NCBI GenBank assembly: GCA_964635055.1
Contig: CAZWMT010000007.1
Span: 95,182 to 159,181, forward strand
Source of the DNA: JAEUJM01 sp964635055
GTDB taxonomy: Bacteria > Actinomycetota > Acidimicrobiia > Acidimicrobiales > DATDAH01
Length of the DNA: 64,000 nucleotides
Direction of reading: 5' to 3'
Below, piece after piece: positions 52,205 through 60,937 of the stretch (positions are counted from its first letter, which is position 1; every line of letters begins with the position of its first letter). Position numbers and translations under genes: made by a program. The notes under the pieces are model-generated. The model saw nothing but the letters and a program-made list of their open reading frames with translations, searched no databases and was not told the DNA's origin.

Positions 52205-52819
52205 TCAGCCCGGCTCGGCTCGAAGCTCTCCAGGCTCCGCGGGACTCTGGGGCTCCGCGGGACCCCCGGGCCCCGCGGCATCCCCCGTCTCCGCGGATCG
52301 CGGGCGAGGTGTGGGCATCGCGTCGAGGTCGGCGCGGATTCCGGCCAGGTCGTCGAGCTGGTCGGTGAGGTCGGCGGTCTGCTGCTCGAGCGCGGCCGGT
52401 GCTGCCGCGCCCGCCGCCCCCGAGACGGCGATGGCCGCGACCGCCGCCTCGATGACGGCGACCTGGTCCTCCAGGCGAGCCAGAGGCTCGGCCCGCACGC
52501 CTTCAGGCAGGGCCGCGACCGCGACGAGTTGCTCGTCGACGCCGACGATCGTCTCCTCGAGCGACACCCGCGCCTCGAGCCGCCCGGAGCCCTCGTCGAG
52601 CAAGGGGTGGGCCCGGAGGGCGGCGACGGCATCGATGAGGCGGCGGTGCAGCCTGGCCTCGGGGGTGTGGGCGCCCGCCCATTCCGGCGGCGCCGAGGTG
52701 GCCCGGCCGGGAACCACCTGGTTGCTCTCGGTGTACCGGCGCCTGATGCGCGTCGCGAGCACCGCCACCGCGGCCACGCCCGCGACGACCAGCACCCCCG
52801 AGAGGATCAGGAGGCCCAC
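52205..52819 (-). CDS. Membrane-anchored hypothetical protein
   Basis: GTG 52819 lies four bases after the preceding stop; 204 aa. One N-terminal helix (GLLILSGVLVVAGVAAVAVL) is followed by a mostly helical, Ala/Leu/Glu-rich cytoplasmic part (HRRLIDAVAALRAHPLLDE, LARLEDQVAVIEAAVAAIA) likely to form a coiled coil, and a Pro-rich end. No family is recognised. As third gene of the SPFH/zinc-ribbon operon it may attach that complex to the membrane. Confidence 0.7.
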   Translation of the reverse strand: MGLLILSGVLVVAGVAAVAVLATRIRRRYTESNQVVPGRATSAPPEWAGAHTPEARLHRRLIDAVAALRAHPLLDEGSGRLEARVSLEETIVGVDEQLVAVAALPEGVRAEPLARLEDQVAVIEAAVAAIAVSGAAGAAAPAALEQQTADLTDQLDDLAGIRADLDAMPTPRPRSAETGDAAGPGGPAEPQSPAEPGELRAEPG

Positions 52820-52823
52820 CCGG

Positions 52824-54140
52824 TTACCCGGCGAAGATGGCGATGAGGATCCCCAGGACCACCAGTGCGGCGACGACCAAGGCGGCGATCTTGACCTTGC
52901 TCCACGGGTACTCGCCGTGGACCTCGCCGGTGGTGCCGTTGATGAAGGTCTGGAAGGGCTTGCCGCTGAAGTTGACCGTCAGCAGCCAGATCGGCAGCAG
53001 CAGGTGCTTGAAGGTGAGGTCTCGGAAGTCGGTGTCGATGCTGTCGATGCGCTGCTTGTCGCCCCCGATGTCGCGCCGGACCGTGCTCTGGATCTCGTTC
53101 TTCATCCGCTGCTCGGCCTCGGTGAAGCACTGGCCGACGTCCTTGTCGTAGGTGCGGCAGAGGTGCCCGGCCAGGTACTCGGGCGAGAACGGCTGGGCGC
53201 CCTGGGTGGGCCACGGCTCGAGCGCGTGCACGTGCTTGGTGTCGAAGCCCTCGTTGGCCAGCACCGTGAGGTCGTCGAACCGGTTCCGGACGTTGCCCGA
53301 CCGGTGGCTCCAGCGGGTGCGGGTCTCGGTGCGCCGGTTTTCGCCGCTCCCGGTGGTGACCGTGTAGTTGTCACCCCGTTGGCCCTGGTAGTGCGTGAAG
53401 GCGTCGGCGTCGTAGGTGAAGTACGCGGCGTACAGGCTCGCGAACGATCCCTTCTCGTGGTACCGCTTGAAGTCGCGGGGGGCGAGCCAGCGCGACTTGA
53501 TCCAGCGGTCGATGGCCGCGGTGGCCGCCTTCTGGTCGACCTGGAAGGGCAGCACGCCGTCGACCGACAGCCGGTCCGGGGCCTCGTGCACGTCTTCGCG
53601 CTGGATCGGCGTGGCGCAGTAGGGGCAGCGGGTGGAGGTGAGGCTGCCGGTGAAGGTGGTGCGGCCGCCGCAGTTCTGGCAGACCACCTCCTTCTCCCCT
53701 TCCAGCTTCTGCGTGACGCGGGTCGCGGCACCGCTGCGCAACGACGCCACCGCGGCGTTGAGGTCCTGCTCCACGACGGCCTTGCCGGCGGTCTCGACCA
53801 CGTCCTGGCTGTGCCCGCACGCGGGGCAACCCAACTTCTGCTTGGCGATGTCGAACACCAATTCGCCACCACAGCTCGGACACGGGTAGGTGCGGGTCTG
53901 CTCGGTGACGTGGTGCAGCGCCGGATCGGGCGCCGCCGCCGCAGGCGCCTGCGGCGGCGGCGGCGGTGGCGGTGGCGGTGCCGCCGCGTACGGCGGCGGG
54001 GGCGGAGCTGCCTGCTGCGGTGCCTGCTGCGGCCCCGGTGGCGGTGGTGGTGCCTGGTGCTGCGCTGGCAGCGGCGGCGGGGCCGGCGCCTGCTGGGGCT
54101 GGCCGGGCAGCGGCGGCGGCGCGGGCTCGTTCGGGGTCAT
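52824..54140 (-). CDS. TFIIB-type zinc-ribbon protein with TM tail
   Basis: ATG 54140 gives 438 aa. A 60-residue Pro/Gln/Ala-rich start is followed by two zinc ribbons (YPCPSCGGELVF with GCPACGHSQD, and CQNCGGRTTFT with CPYCATPIQR). A globular domain follows (FKRYHEKGSFASLYAAYFTY, RNRFDDLTVLANEGFD), and a C-terminal helix (VVAALVVLGILIAIFAG) anchors the protein. It resembles B. subtilis YdjG-type proteins made with SPFH proteins in membrane-stress operons. It starts 10 bp after the SPFH gene. Confidence 0.85.
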   Translation of the reverse strand: MTPNEPAPPPLPGQPQQAPAPPPLPAQHQAPPPPPGPQQAPQQAAPPPPPYAAAPPPPPPPPPQAPAAAAPDPALHHVTEQTRTYPCPSCGGELVFDIAKQKLGCPACGHSQDVVETAGKAVVEQDLNAAVASLRSGAATRVTQKLEGEKEVVCQNCGGRTTFTGSLTSTRCPYCATPIQREDVHEAPDRLSVDGVLPFQVDQKAATAAIDRWIKSRWLAPRDFKRYHEKGSFASLYAAYFTYDADAFTHYQGQRGDNYTVTTGSGENRRTETRTRWSHRSGNVRNRFDDLTVLANEGFDTKHVHALEPWPTQGAQPFSPEYLAGHLCRTYDKDVGQCFTEAEQRMKNEIQSTVRRDIGGDKQRIDSIDTDFRDLTFKHLLLPIWLLTVNFSGKPFQTFINGTTGEVHGEYPWSKVKIAALVVAALVVLGILIAIFAG

Positions 54141-54150
54141 CGCCGCCGCC

Positions 54151-55404
54151 CTACGACGCCGCCGGTGGCGGACCGCCGGCGGCGGGTGGGGCGGGGGGCG
54201 CCGGAGGGGTCGGCGGTGCCGGCGGGGTGGGCGGGGTCGGCGGTGCCGGAGGGGGCGCCCCCCCGGCCGGCGGCGGCAACGGCGGCGGTGTCGAGAAGAT
54301 CGACGCGAGTGCCGGCACGGTGTTGGCGGCCGCCCAGGCGGGCATGCCCTCGGTCCAGACCAGGGTGGTGGCGGTGACCTGGCCGTTGGCCACGCCCGCA
54401 CGGATCTGGTCGACGCTGTACGGGCCGTCGGACCGGCCGGCCATCTCCACGTGGAACAGCGCCTGGCCCGGCAATGGCGGTGGCCCCGCCCCGGGCCCGC
54501 CCGACGCCGGCGCCGCCATGGCGGTGCCCATCTGGTTGGCCATCTGGCCCCCCAGCGCCACGCCCATGCCCACCTGCATGATGTCGCCCATGGCGCTGCC
54601 GCCGGGGTTGTTGGCCGCCGCCACCATCGCCTCGGCCGCGGCCCCTTGCTGCAGACGATCCATCGGGCCCACGTTGTCGAGGTAGCCGGCCTGCTCGACG
54701 CCGCGGGCCACGCCGCGCGTCATGGCCTGGGTGATCTCGTCGGGCAGGGAGATGGTCATGGTGATCGAGTCGATGGCGAGGCCGTACTCGTCGTCCACCC
54801 GCTCGGCGACGAACTCACGGAGCTTCTCGGCCAACTCGATCTGGTGGCCCTGGAGGTCGATCGCCCCCAGCTTCGACTCGGTCACCATGTCGGCGAAGGC
54901 CAGCGCGATCACCCGGCGGAGCAGTTCGGTGATCTCCTCGATCTCCACGCTGCTGTCGGTGCTGATGACCTGGCGAAGGAACACGGCGGGGTCGGCGATC
55001 TTCACCACGCACATGCCGTTGGCCCGCACCTGGACCATCTTGAAGTCGGGGTCGCGCACCGTGACCGGCTGGGGGGTGCCCCAGAGCAGGTCGGTGACGG
55101 GGCGGGTGTTGAGGAAGTACACCTCGCTGCGGAACGGGCTGTTGAAGCCGTGCTTCCAGCCCTGCAGCGTGCCGAGGATCGGGAGGTTCTCGCTCTTCAG
55201 CTCGTAGTTGCCCGGCTCGAACACGTCGGCCAACTGGCCGCGGTACACGAACACCGCTCGCTGGCCCTCGCGCACGATGAGCTGCGCGCCGTTCTTGATC
55301 TCGTTCTGGTAGCGGGGGAACCGCCACGCCAGTGTGGAGCGCGAGTCGCCGAGCCACTCGATGATGTCGACCAGTTCGCCCTTGAGCTTGTCCATCAACC
55401 CCAT
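54151..55404 (-). CDS. SPFH (virion-core type) protein with GYF_2 domain
   Basis: ATG 55404 with GAGGAG upstream gives 417 aa. The N-terminal 310 residues are the YdjI-type SPFH domain (GAQLIVREGQRAVFVYRGQL, FEPGNYELKSENLPILGTL, DSSVEIEEITELLRRVIALA). A GYF_2/DUF4339 module follows (FHVEMAGRSDGPYSVDQIRA, TEGMPAWAAA), and then a Pro/Gly tail (PPPLPPPAGGAPPPAPP). It likely scaffolds a membrane-associated complex. First gene of a three-gene operon with the zinc-ribbon and helical proteins. Confidence 0.9.
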   Translation of the reverse strand: MGLMDKLKGELVDIIEWLGDSRSTLAWRFPRYQNEIKNGAQLIVREGQRAVFVYRGQLADVFEPGNYELKSENLPILGTLQGWKHGFNSPFRSEVYFLNTRPVTDLLWGTPQPVTVRDPDFKMVQVRANGMCVVKIADPAVFLRQVISTDSSVEIEEITELLRRVIALAFADMVTESKLGAIDLQGHQIELAEKLREFVAERVDDEYGLAIDSITMTISLPDEITQAMTRGVARGVEQAGYLDNVGPMDRLQQGAAAEAMVAAANNPGGSAMGDIMQVGMGVALGGQMANQMGTAMAAPASGGPGAGPPPLPGQALFHVEMAGRSDGPYSVDQIRAGVANGQVTATTLVWTEGMPAWAAANTVPALASIFSTPPPLPPPAGGAPPPAPPTPPTPPAPPTPPAPPAPPAAGGPPPAAS

Positions 55405-55567
55405 GCTGTGTCTCCTCGGCACGACGCCGCGTGTCCCCGACGGACCCGCGCTCGTCTCCGCATCATTGCCGAAACAAGGGGGCGCCCGTGGCGCGTCTGT
55501 CCCTGTCGGGGGCCGCGACCGTGGCGGGGGATCCACGACCGTGCGACGGCCGGTACCACCGGCGGCC

Positions 55568-56368
55568 CTACGAGCGGTTCAGGAAGGCCAGCAGGCGCAG
55601 GATGGTGATGTAGAGCCACACCAGGGTGACCATGAGGCTGAATGCCAGGTACCACTCCATGAACCGGGGCGCGCCGGCCTCGACGCCGCCCTCGACGGCA
55701 CCGAAGTCGAGGGTGAGGCTGAGGGCGGCCAGCACGATGGCGAGCAGGCTCACGGCGATGCCGATGGTGCGGAACTGATCGCTGTAGAGCCAGTTCCAGT
55801 CGAAGATCGACACGATGAACACGAAGAAGTAGAGCAGGCACAGCCCACCGATGCCGGCGGCCACGCCGAAGGCCAGCTTGGCGGTGGGCTTCACGATCCG
55901 GGTGACGTAGAGGAACAGCGCGGCCACGAACACGCAGACGGTGGAGATGACCGCGGCACCGACGATGCCGTCGGTCTGCGCGTCGAAGGCGGCCGACACC
56001 GCGCCGAGCACGTAGCCCTCGAGGACGGCGTAGACGATGCCCAGCACCGCGGCCCGCCGGGGGTTCACCGAGCAGGCGATGCCCACGAACAGCGCGCCCA
56101 ACGAGGCCAGCCACATCCCCGGTGGGAACGTGACCGTGGTGGTGCCGTACGTGCCGGCGGCGTCGGCGGACGAGCCGGTGGTGGCCGACGCCCAGCCCCA
56201 GGCGCCGGCCGCGACCAGCACGACCAACAGCACGAGCGTCTTCACCGCAGTGCCGCCAACGGACATCGTCCGCGTGTCGGCCGCCGGCACCAGGTACTCG
56301 TCGACCACCTTCTCGCTCAGCGCCGGGTTCCCCGAGCCGCTGCCCCCTCGATGCATGGTCCCCGTCAC
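55568..56368 (-). CDS. Bax inhibitor-1/YccA-like membrane protein
   Basis: The product is 266 aa (ATG 56356 also possible). Seven hydrophobic helices are visible, among them TAVKTLVLLVVLVAAGAWGW, LGIVYAVLEGYVLGAVSAAF, ISTVCVFVAALFLYVTRIV and YLAFSLMVTLVWLYITILRL. VLEGYVLGAVS is the family hallmark. Members may act as calcium or ion channels. It precedes the SPFH operon on the same strand with 163 bp between. Confidence 0.9.
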   Translation of the reverse strand: MTGTMHRGGSGSGNPALSEKVVDEYLVPAADTRTMSVGGTAVKTLVLLVVLVAAGAWGWASATTGSSADAAGTYGTTTVTFPPGMWLASLGALFVGIACSVNPRRAAVLGIVYAVLEGYVLGAVSAAFDAQTDGIVGAAVISTVCVFVAALFLYVTRIVKPTAKLAFGVAAGIGGLCLLYFFVFIVSIFDWNWLYSDQFRTIGIAVSLLAIVLAALSLTLDFGAVEGGVEAGAPRFMEWYLAFSLMVTLVWLYITILRLLAFLNRS

Positions 56369-56450
56369 CCCGCCACCTCCCCGATCGGGCCGGCCCCGAC
56401 CCGGCCAGTATGTCGCTGCCAGCCGGCGCGACCCAGGAATGGCGATCTCT

Positions 56451-56485
56451 TGGTGTGAAACCGCCCGTCAGGTGGTTTCACACCA
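56451..56485 (-). terminator. 12-bp hairpin after the lipoprotein gene
   Basis: TGGTGTGAAACC and GGTTTCACACCA enclose an 11-base loop, just past the minus-strand stop at 56499. Confidence 0.6.
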
Positions 56486-56498
56486 GGGAACCCGATGT

Positions 56499-57584
56499 TC
56501 AGGCGCTGATGCGGCGCAGGGCGGGCGCACCGTCGACCGCGAACAGCACCACGGCCTCGTCGCCGAGCGCGGCGGCGCCGAGGTACTCGGCGTCGTCGGG
56601 CACGTCGAGCGGCGGGCCCTCGCGCCACTGCGTGCCGTCCGTCGACACCCACGCACCGGGCGGGTCGCCCGAGTCGCTGCCCTCGACGATCGCCACGAAG
56701 CCCGACGGGGTGCCCACCACCGCCGGCACCAGGTCGCTGTTGGGCTGGTCGAGAGCGTCGGCCAGCGGGCCCAGGTCGGCGATGGCCCATTCGGTGCCGT
56801 CGGGCGATGCCCACGCGACCGCGACGTCATCGTCGGAGCAGTCGTCGCACTCGGTGAGCCCGAAGGCCACGAACGCGTCGCCGGTGGTGGCCATGGCGTC
56901 CACCTCCTCGCTGCCGTCGACCACTTCGAGCCCCGACACGTCGGCGGTGGACCACGAGGCGCCGTCGTCGGTGCGCAGGACGACCGGCTCGCGGTCCGCC
57001 GACGCGCCCGCCGCCACGAAGCCGGCACCGTCGCCGTCGACGGTGACCGCCGACAGCCCCGTCACCCCGGGTAGCGCGTCGTCGGCCACCCGTCGCCACT
57101 CGAGCCCGTCGGCCGAGGTGAGGGCCATCGGCGTGCCGTCCGCCCCCGACGCCGAGAACGCGCCACCGACGAGCAGCAGCGTGTCGGGGTCGCCGGCGCC
57201 GCCCGACACGAACTCGTCCCCGCCGAAGTCGAGGCCGCTCACCACCCCCTGCTCGGTCCAGGTCTCGGCGTCGCTCGACCGGTAGGCCACGATCTCGGAC
57301 GCGGGCGCCGACGTTCCCTCGTCGTCGGACGGCACCTCGGTGGTGGCCGGGTCGGACGCGCCCCGCGGTGCCAGCGCCACCAACTCGTCACCCGACGAGA
57401 ACAGCACCGCCTGCACGAAGTCGTCGGGCAGGCCGGTGGCATTGGCCTCCACGGGCTCGCCACCGGAGTCGTCGGGACCACCCGTCGCCGGGTCGTCCTC
57501 AGCCGACCCGCAGGCGGCCATGAGCCCGAGACCGAGCACACCGACCACCGCCACCACCGACCACGCCCGGCGCCCCGTGTACAT
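56499..57584 (-). CDS. Lipoprotein with repeated beta-propeller-like motifs
   Basis: ATG 57584 gives 361 aa. VVAVVGVLGLGLMAACGSAE is a lipoprotein signal with lipobox LMAAC. After an acidic linker, short repeats recur: VAYRSSDAETWTEQGV, ALTSADGLEWRRVADDALPG, VLRTDDGASWSTADVSGL, WASPDGTEWAIADLGPL, WVSTDGTQWREGPPL. The Ser/Thr-x-Asp-Gly-x-x-Trp pattern is the BNR/Asp-box type, suggesting a six-bladed propeller on the outer face of the membrane. Ligand unknown. Confidence 0.8.
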   Translation of the reverse strand: MYTGRRAWSVVAVVGVLGLGLMAACGSAEDDPATGGPDDSGGEPVEANATGLPDDFVQAVLFSSGDELVALAPRGASDPATTEVPSDDEGTSAPASEIVAYRSSDAETWTEQGVVSGLDFGGDEFVSGGAGDPDTLLLVGGAFSASGADGTPMALTSADGLEWRRVADDALPGVTGLSAVTVDGDGAGFVAAGASADREPVVLRTDDGASWSTADVSGLEVVDGSEEVDAMATTGDAFVAFGLTECDDCSDDDVAVAWASPDGTEWAIADLGPLADALDQPNSDLVPAVVGTPSGFVAIVEGSDSGDPPGAWVSTDGTQWREGPPLDVPDDAEYLGAAALGDEAVVLFAVDGAPALRRISA

Positions 57585-57695
57585 GGCGCAAGCGTAGGTG
57601 GTGGCCACACGAGTGTCGGATCGGGCCCTCCGGCCCTGTGGGGCCCATACGATCGGCCGTACGGTCGTGTGAGACCTCGAGCAGGAGGACCAACC

Positions 57696-58091
57696 ATGGT
57701 GTTCGAAGAAGCGGTCGTGTTGTCGCTGCCGTTCGATGAAGCGCTCGCGGCGACCAAGTCGGCCCTGGCCGCCCAGGGCTTCGGCACGCTCACCGAGATC
57801 GACGTGCAGGCCACCCTGCGCGCCAAGATCGGCAAGGAGATGCGCCCGTACGTGATCGTCGGCGCCTGCAACCCGGGCCTGGCCAGCCGCGCGCTGGACG
57901 CGGAACCACAGATCGGTGTGCTGTTGCCGTGCAACGTCGTCGTGCGAGAGGCAGACGACGGTGTGGTCGTCGAGGCCATGGATCCCGGCGTGATGTCCAC
58001 GTTGGTCGACAAGGATGAGATCCGCCCCATCGCCGACGAGGCTCGCCGCCTGATCGGCGCCGCACTGACGAACCTGACCCTGGGCGGCTGA
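57696..58091 (+). CDS. DUF302 protein
   Basis: ATG 57696 follows AGGAGG by seven bases; 131 aa. FDEALAATKSALAAQGFGTL, KIGKEMRPYVIVGACNPGLA and IGVLLPCNVVVREADDG are the DUF302 blocks (the conserved CNP and LLPCNV). Function is unknown; the fold binds small ligands or metals in some members. Divergent from the lipoprotein gene. Confidence 0.92.
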   Translation: MVFEEAVVLSLPFDEALAATKSALAAQGFGTLTEIDVQATLRAKIGKEMRPYVIVGACNPGLASRALDAEPQIGVLLPCNVVVREADDGVVVEAMDPGVMSTLVDKDEIRPIADEARRLIGAALTNLTLGG

Positions 58092-58250
58092 CCGGAGCAA
58101 CCCGCCACGTCCGGACGGCCCGGAGACCCGGAGGCCCACCCCAGCCGGCCGCGCCGGTCGCACCGACCGGCCCGACCGCGCCGTCCTTCGGCCGGACCAG
58201 CGGCGGCCCACGACGGGGTCCTCCCCGTCCGACCGGGCGACAATGGGGTG

Positions 58251-58646
58251 ATGGCCGTCGACCCCCGCGACCCCGGCGACGCGGTGCTGGCCTTCCTGGC
58301 CGAGCGCCACCTGGCGTCGCTGACCACGCTGCGTCCCGACGGCACCCCCCACGTCGTCCCGGTCGGGTTCTCCTACGAACCCGAGCGACGATTGGCGCGG
58401 GTGATCACGTCGGGCCGGTCACGCAAGGCGCGGAACATCGTCGAGCGGGACGACGCCCGGGTGGCCCTGTGCCAGATCGACGGCGGCCGCTGGCTCAGCC
58501 TCGAGGGTGAGGCGACCGTCAGCGCCGACCCGGCCGACGTGGCCGAGGCCGAGCGCCGCTACGCCGACCGCTACCAGGCGCCCCGGGCCCGCGACGACCG
58601 GGTGGCGATCGAGATCCTGGTCGACCGCATCCTCGGTCGAGCCTGA
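58251..58646 (+). CDS. PPOX-class F420-dependent oxidoreductase
   Basis: ATG 58251 (GTG 58248 also possible) gives 131 aa. LAERHLASLTTLRPDGTPHV, VPVGFSYEP, VITSGRSRKARNI and SLEGEATVS are the split-barrel flavin/F420 motifs of the Rv1155-like group. It reduces an unknown substrate with F420H2 or FMN. Three PPOX proteins occur within 5 kb (also 58738 and 62356). Confidence 0.9.
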   Translation: MAVDPRDPGDAVLAFLAERHLASLTTLRPDGTPHVVPVGFSYEPERRLARVITSGRSRKARNIVERDDARVALCQIDGGRWLSLEGEATVSADPADVAEAERRYADRYQAPRARDDRVAIEILVDRILGRA

Positions 58647-58737
58647 CCGCCGAGCGACCGACACGGTGGAACGTGAACGACCGGCAGCCGACACGGCTGA
58701 GGCTGACCGCCGAGCGATGGTCGGCGCCGAGCGAGGG

Positions 58738-59157
58738 TCAGAACTGCGTGCCCCAGGGGCCCATGCCCCGCACCTTCGTCGGCGACACCCGGATCACGTA
58801 GCCGTCGGGCGGGTCCGGCATGGGCGGGAACTTCGTCCCCGGGCCCACGTAGCGCTGGGCCAGCTCCTGCAGCAGCTGTGGCGCCCCGCCGGGGGTGACC
58901 GTCGCCGTGCCCTCGACCACCAGGTAGTTCTGCATGCCCATCTGGTCGCCCTCGGCCTCGATCGACAGCGAGACACGCGGGTCGCGGCCGATGTTGCGCA
59001 CCTTCTGGTCCTCCATGAGCTTGCCGATGACGATGTCGTCACCGTCGAGGCCCACCCACACGATGGTGGTGTGCGGACTGCCGTCGCGGTTCACCGTCAC
59101 GAAGTGGGCCAGCCGACCCGACTCGATAACCGCCTTCGCGCTCTCCGGGATCTCCAC
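58738..59157 (-). CDS. PPOX-class F420-dependent oxidoreductase
   Basis: GTG 59157 gives 139 aa; the long frame upstream belongs to fdhD shadows. GRLAHFVTVNRDGSPHTTI, VIGKLMEDQKVRNIGRDPRV and NYLVVEGTATV are the flavin/F420 split-barrel motifs. YVIRVSPTKVRGMGPW is the typical C-terminal strand. It is in line with fdhD upstream (33-bp gap) and could be co-transcribed with it. Confidence 0.9.
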   Translation of the reverse strand: MEIPESAKAVIESGRLAHFVTVNRDGSPHTTIVWVGLDGDDIVIGKLMEDQKVRNIGRDPRVSLSIEAEGDQMGMQNYLVVEGTATVTPGGAPQLLQELAQRYVGPGTKFPPMPDPPDGYVIRVSPTKVRGMGPWGTQF

Positions 59158-59189
59158 GGAGCGGAGTGTAGGAGGCGCCGACCCTGGGA

Positions 59190-60080
59190 TCAGGGGAGGC
59201 GCTCGGGGCTGTAGATGTTGAGGGTGGCGTTGCGGGCGAAGCCGGCCAGGGTGAGGCCGGCGGCACGGGCGGTCTCGACCGCCAGCGACGACGGCCCGCT
59301 GACCGCCACCACCGCCGCGAAGCCGGCGGCCCACGCCTTCTGCACCATCTCGAACGAGGCCCGACCGCTCACGAACAGGCCCAGGCCGGTGGCCGGCAGG
59401 CGGCCGTCGAGCAACAGGCGCCCCACCACCTTGTCGACCGCGTTGTGGCGGCCGATGTCCTCGCGGACCACCAGCGGCTCGCCTGACCGGTCGAAGGCGG
59501 CGGCGGCGTGCACCGCCCCGGTCACGGCGAACAGCGCCTGCTCGCCCACCACGCGCTCGGGCATCGCGGCCAGCAGGTCGAGCGGGAACGCTGGGGTGGG
59601 CGGAAGCGGCTCCAGCCGGTCGGCCAGCTCGTCGAGGCTGGCGCTGCCGCAGAGGCCGCATGCCGCGGTCGCGGCGGTGAGGCGGGGCGTGGGCGCCGGG
59701 GCGCGGCCGCCGGTGTCGACGCTGACCACGTTGAACCCGGTGTCGACCGCGCTGACCCGCTTCGTGCGCAGCGCGGCCGGCGCTCCCTCGACAACGGAGC
59801 CGTCGGCGCCCACGCCGGGGCCCGAGGGCTCCGGCTCGGTGCCGCAGTAGCGGCACGAGCTGATGGGGGCGCCGGCGAGGAGCCCGTCGCCGTGGAGGAA
59901 CCCGGCGGCCAGCTCGAAGTCATGGCCGGGCGTGCGCATGGTGGTGGCCACCAGCACACCGTCCAGGTGGATCGCCAACGGCTCCTCGACGATCACCTGG
60001 TCAGGCCCTCGCCGCGTCTCGTGGCCGTCGAAACGGTTGCTGAGCACCTTGGCCACGCGACCCCTCGAGGCACCTCCCAT
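59190..60080 (-). CDS. fdhD: FdhD, formate dehydrogenase sulfurtransferase
   Basis: The product is 296 aa. VIVEEPLAIHLDGVLVATTM and GHDFELAAGFLHGDGLL open the family domain. ACGLCGSASL carries the conserved CxxC that transfers sulfur to the molybdenum cofactor, and REDIGRHNAVDKVVG and LFVSGRASFEMVQKAW are further signatures. It sulfurates the bis-MGD cofactor of formate dehydrogenase. No dehydrogenase subunit gene is in the window. Confidence 0.95.
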   Translation of the reverse strand: MGGASRGRVAKVLSNRFDGHETRRGPDQVIVEEPLAIHLDGVLVATTMRTPGHDFELAAGFLHGDGLLAGAPISSCRYCGTEPEPSGPGVGADGSVVEGAPAALRTKRVSAVDTGFNVVSVDTGGRAPAPTPRLTAATAACGLCGSASLDELADRLEPLPPTPAFPLDLLAAMPERVVGEQALFAVTGAVHAAAAFDRSGEPLVVREDIGRHNAVDKVVGRLLLDGRLPATGLGLFVSGRASFEMVQKAWAAGFAAVVAVSGPSSLAVETARAAGLTLAGFARNATLNIYSPERLP

Positions 60081-60204
60081 CGCGTCGAGGGTACCGACGG
60101 CGGCCGCGTGCCCGTGGTGGTCGCCAGGACAGGACCCAAGGCAGGGTCAGTCCGCTACCAGAGGCAAGCTCGCGCCGCGGCCCGCCCTGCAGCGGGTCGT
60201 GGCG

Positions 60205-60798
60205 TCAGCTCGGGGTGATCTTGGGCGTCGGCCCGTTGTCGGGCGCCGTGTCGAACGTGATGTCGAAGTCCGGATCGGTGCCCGAGTAGTAGGAGAGGTC
60301 GACCTGCGCGCGGACGTTGACCATCCCGCCGAGGCAGCTCTTGGGCACGGTCACCACGTAGGTCGGCTCCGTGTAGGACGAGGTGGCGCCGGGGCAGGAC
60401 ACCGGACCGTTCTGCAGGTCGAGCACCTCGGGCGCGAACTCGTTGCCCAGGAACACGTTGTATCGCCACGTTCCCGAGCCGGTGTACACGTTCCAGGTCG
60501 CGTTCGTGTGGTTGTTGTTCCAGTTGGGCGACGTGAACGGGTCCACGCCTCTGCGGGTCTTGAACTTCAGCTTCAGCGAGGTGGCTCGGTTCACCACGGT
60601 GATCGCCGTGAGGTCGCCCGGCTGCTGGTAGACGCAGGTGCCGCAGGGTGCGGTGACGCCAACGGGGTCGGAGCGGTGATACGGCGACGGCTGCGCGGCA
60701 CCTGCGGGTGCGGCGAGGAGCGCCAGCAAACCCACGACCACCAGCAACACGGTCGCCCACTCGTGCGTCGTCGGCCTGCGCACCCGCCTGCTCACCAT
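60205..60798 (-). CDS. Secreted hypothetical protein
   Basis: GTG/ATG start at 60798; 197 aa. A twin-arginine-free signal peptide (ATVLLVVVGLLALLAAPAGA) precedes a beta-rich domain with paired Cys (APCGTCVYQ and VSCPG/SCLGG). YNVFLGNEFAPEVLDLQ and VVTVPKSCLGGMVNVRAQ show strand alternation. I recognise no family; secreted and disulfide-bonded is the safe description. Confidence 0.7.
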   Translation of the reverse strand: MVSRRVRRPTTHEWATVLLVVVGLLALLAAPAGAAQPSPYHRSDPVGVTAPCGTCVYQQPGDLTAITVVNRATSLKLKFKTRRGVDPFTSPNWNNNHTNATWNVYTGSGTWRYNVFLGNEFAPEVLDLQNGPVSCPGATSSYTEPTYVVTVPKSCLGGMVNVRAQVDLSYYSGTDPDFDITFDTAPDNGPTPKITPS

Positions 60799-60937
60799 GA
60801 CTCACCTCCGCCTCTCGCTCGGCGGAGTGTAACCGTCGAGACCTTGACGGCCGGCAAGGGCCGGCCCCACGCACCCCTGCGTGCCTTCCTCGGGTCGCAG
60901 GGGTGCCGGCGACTGGTCCGTGCCAGTATTGACGGCG

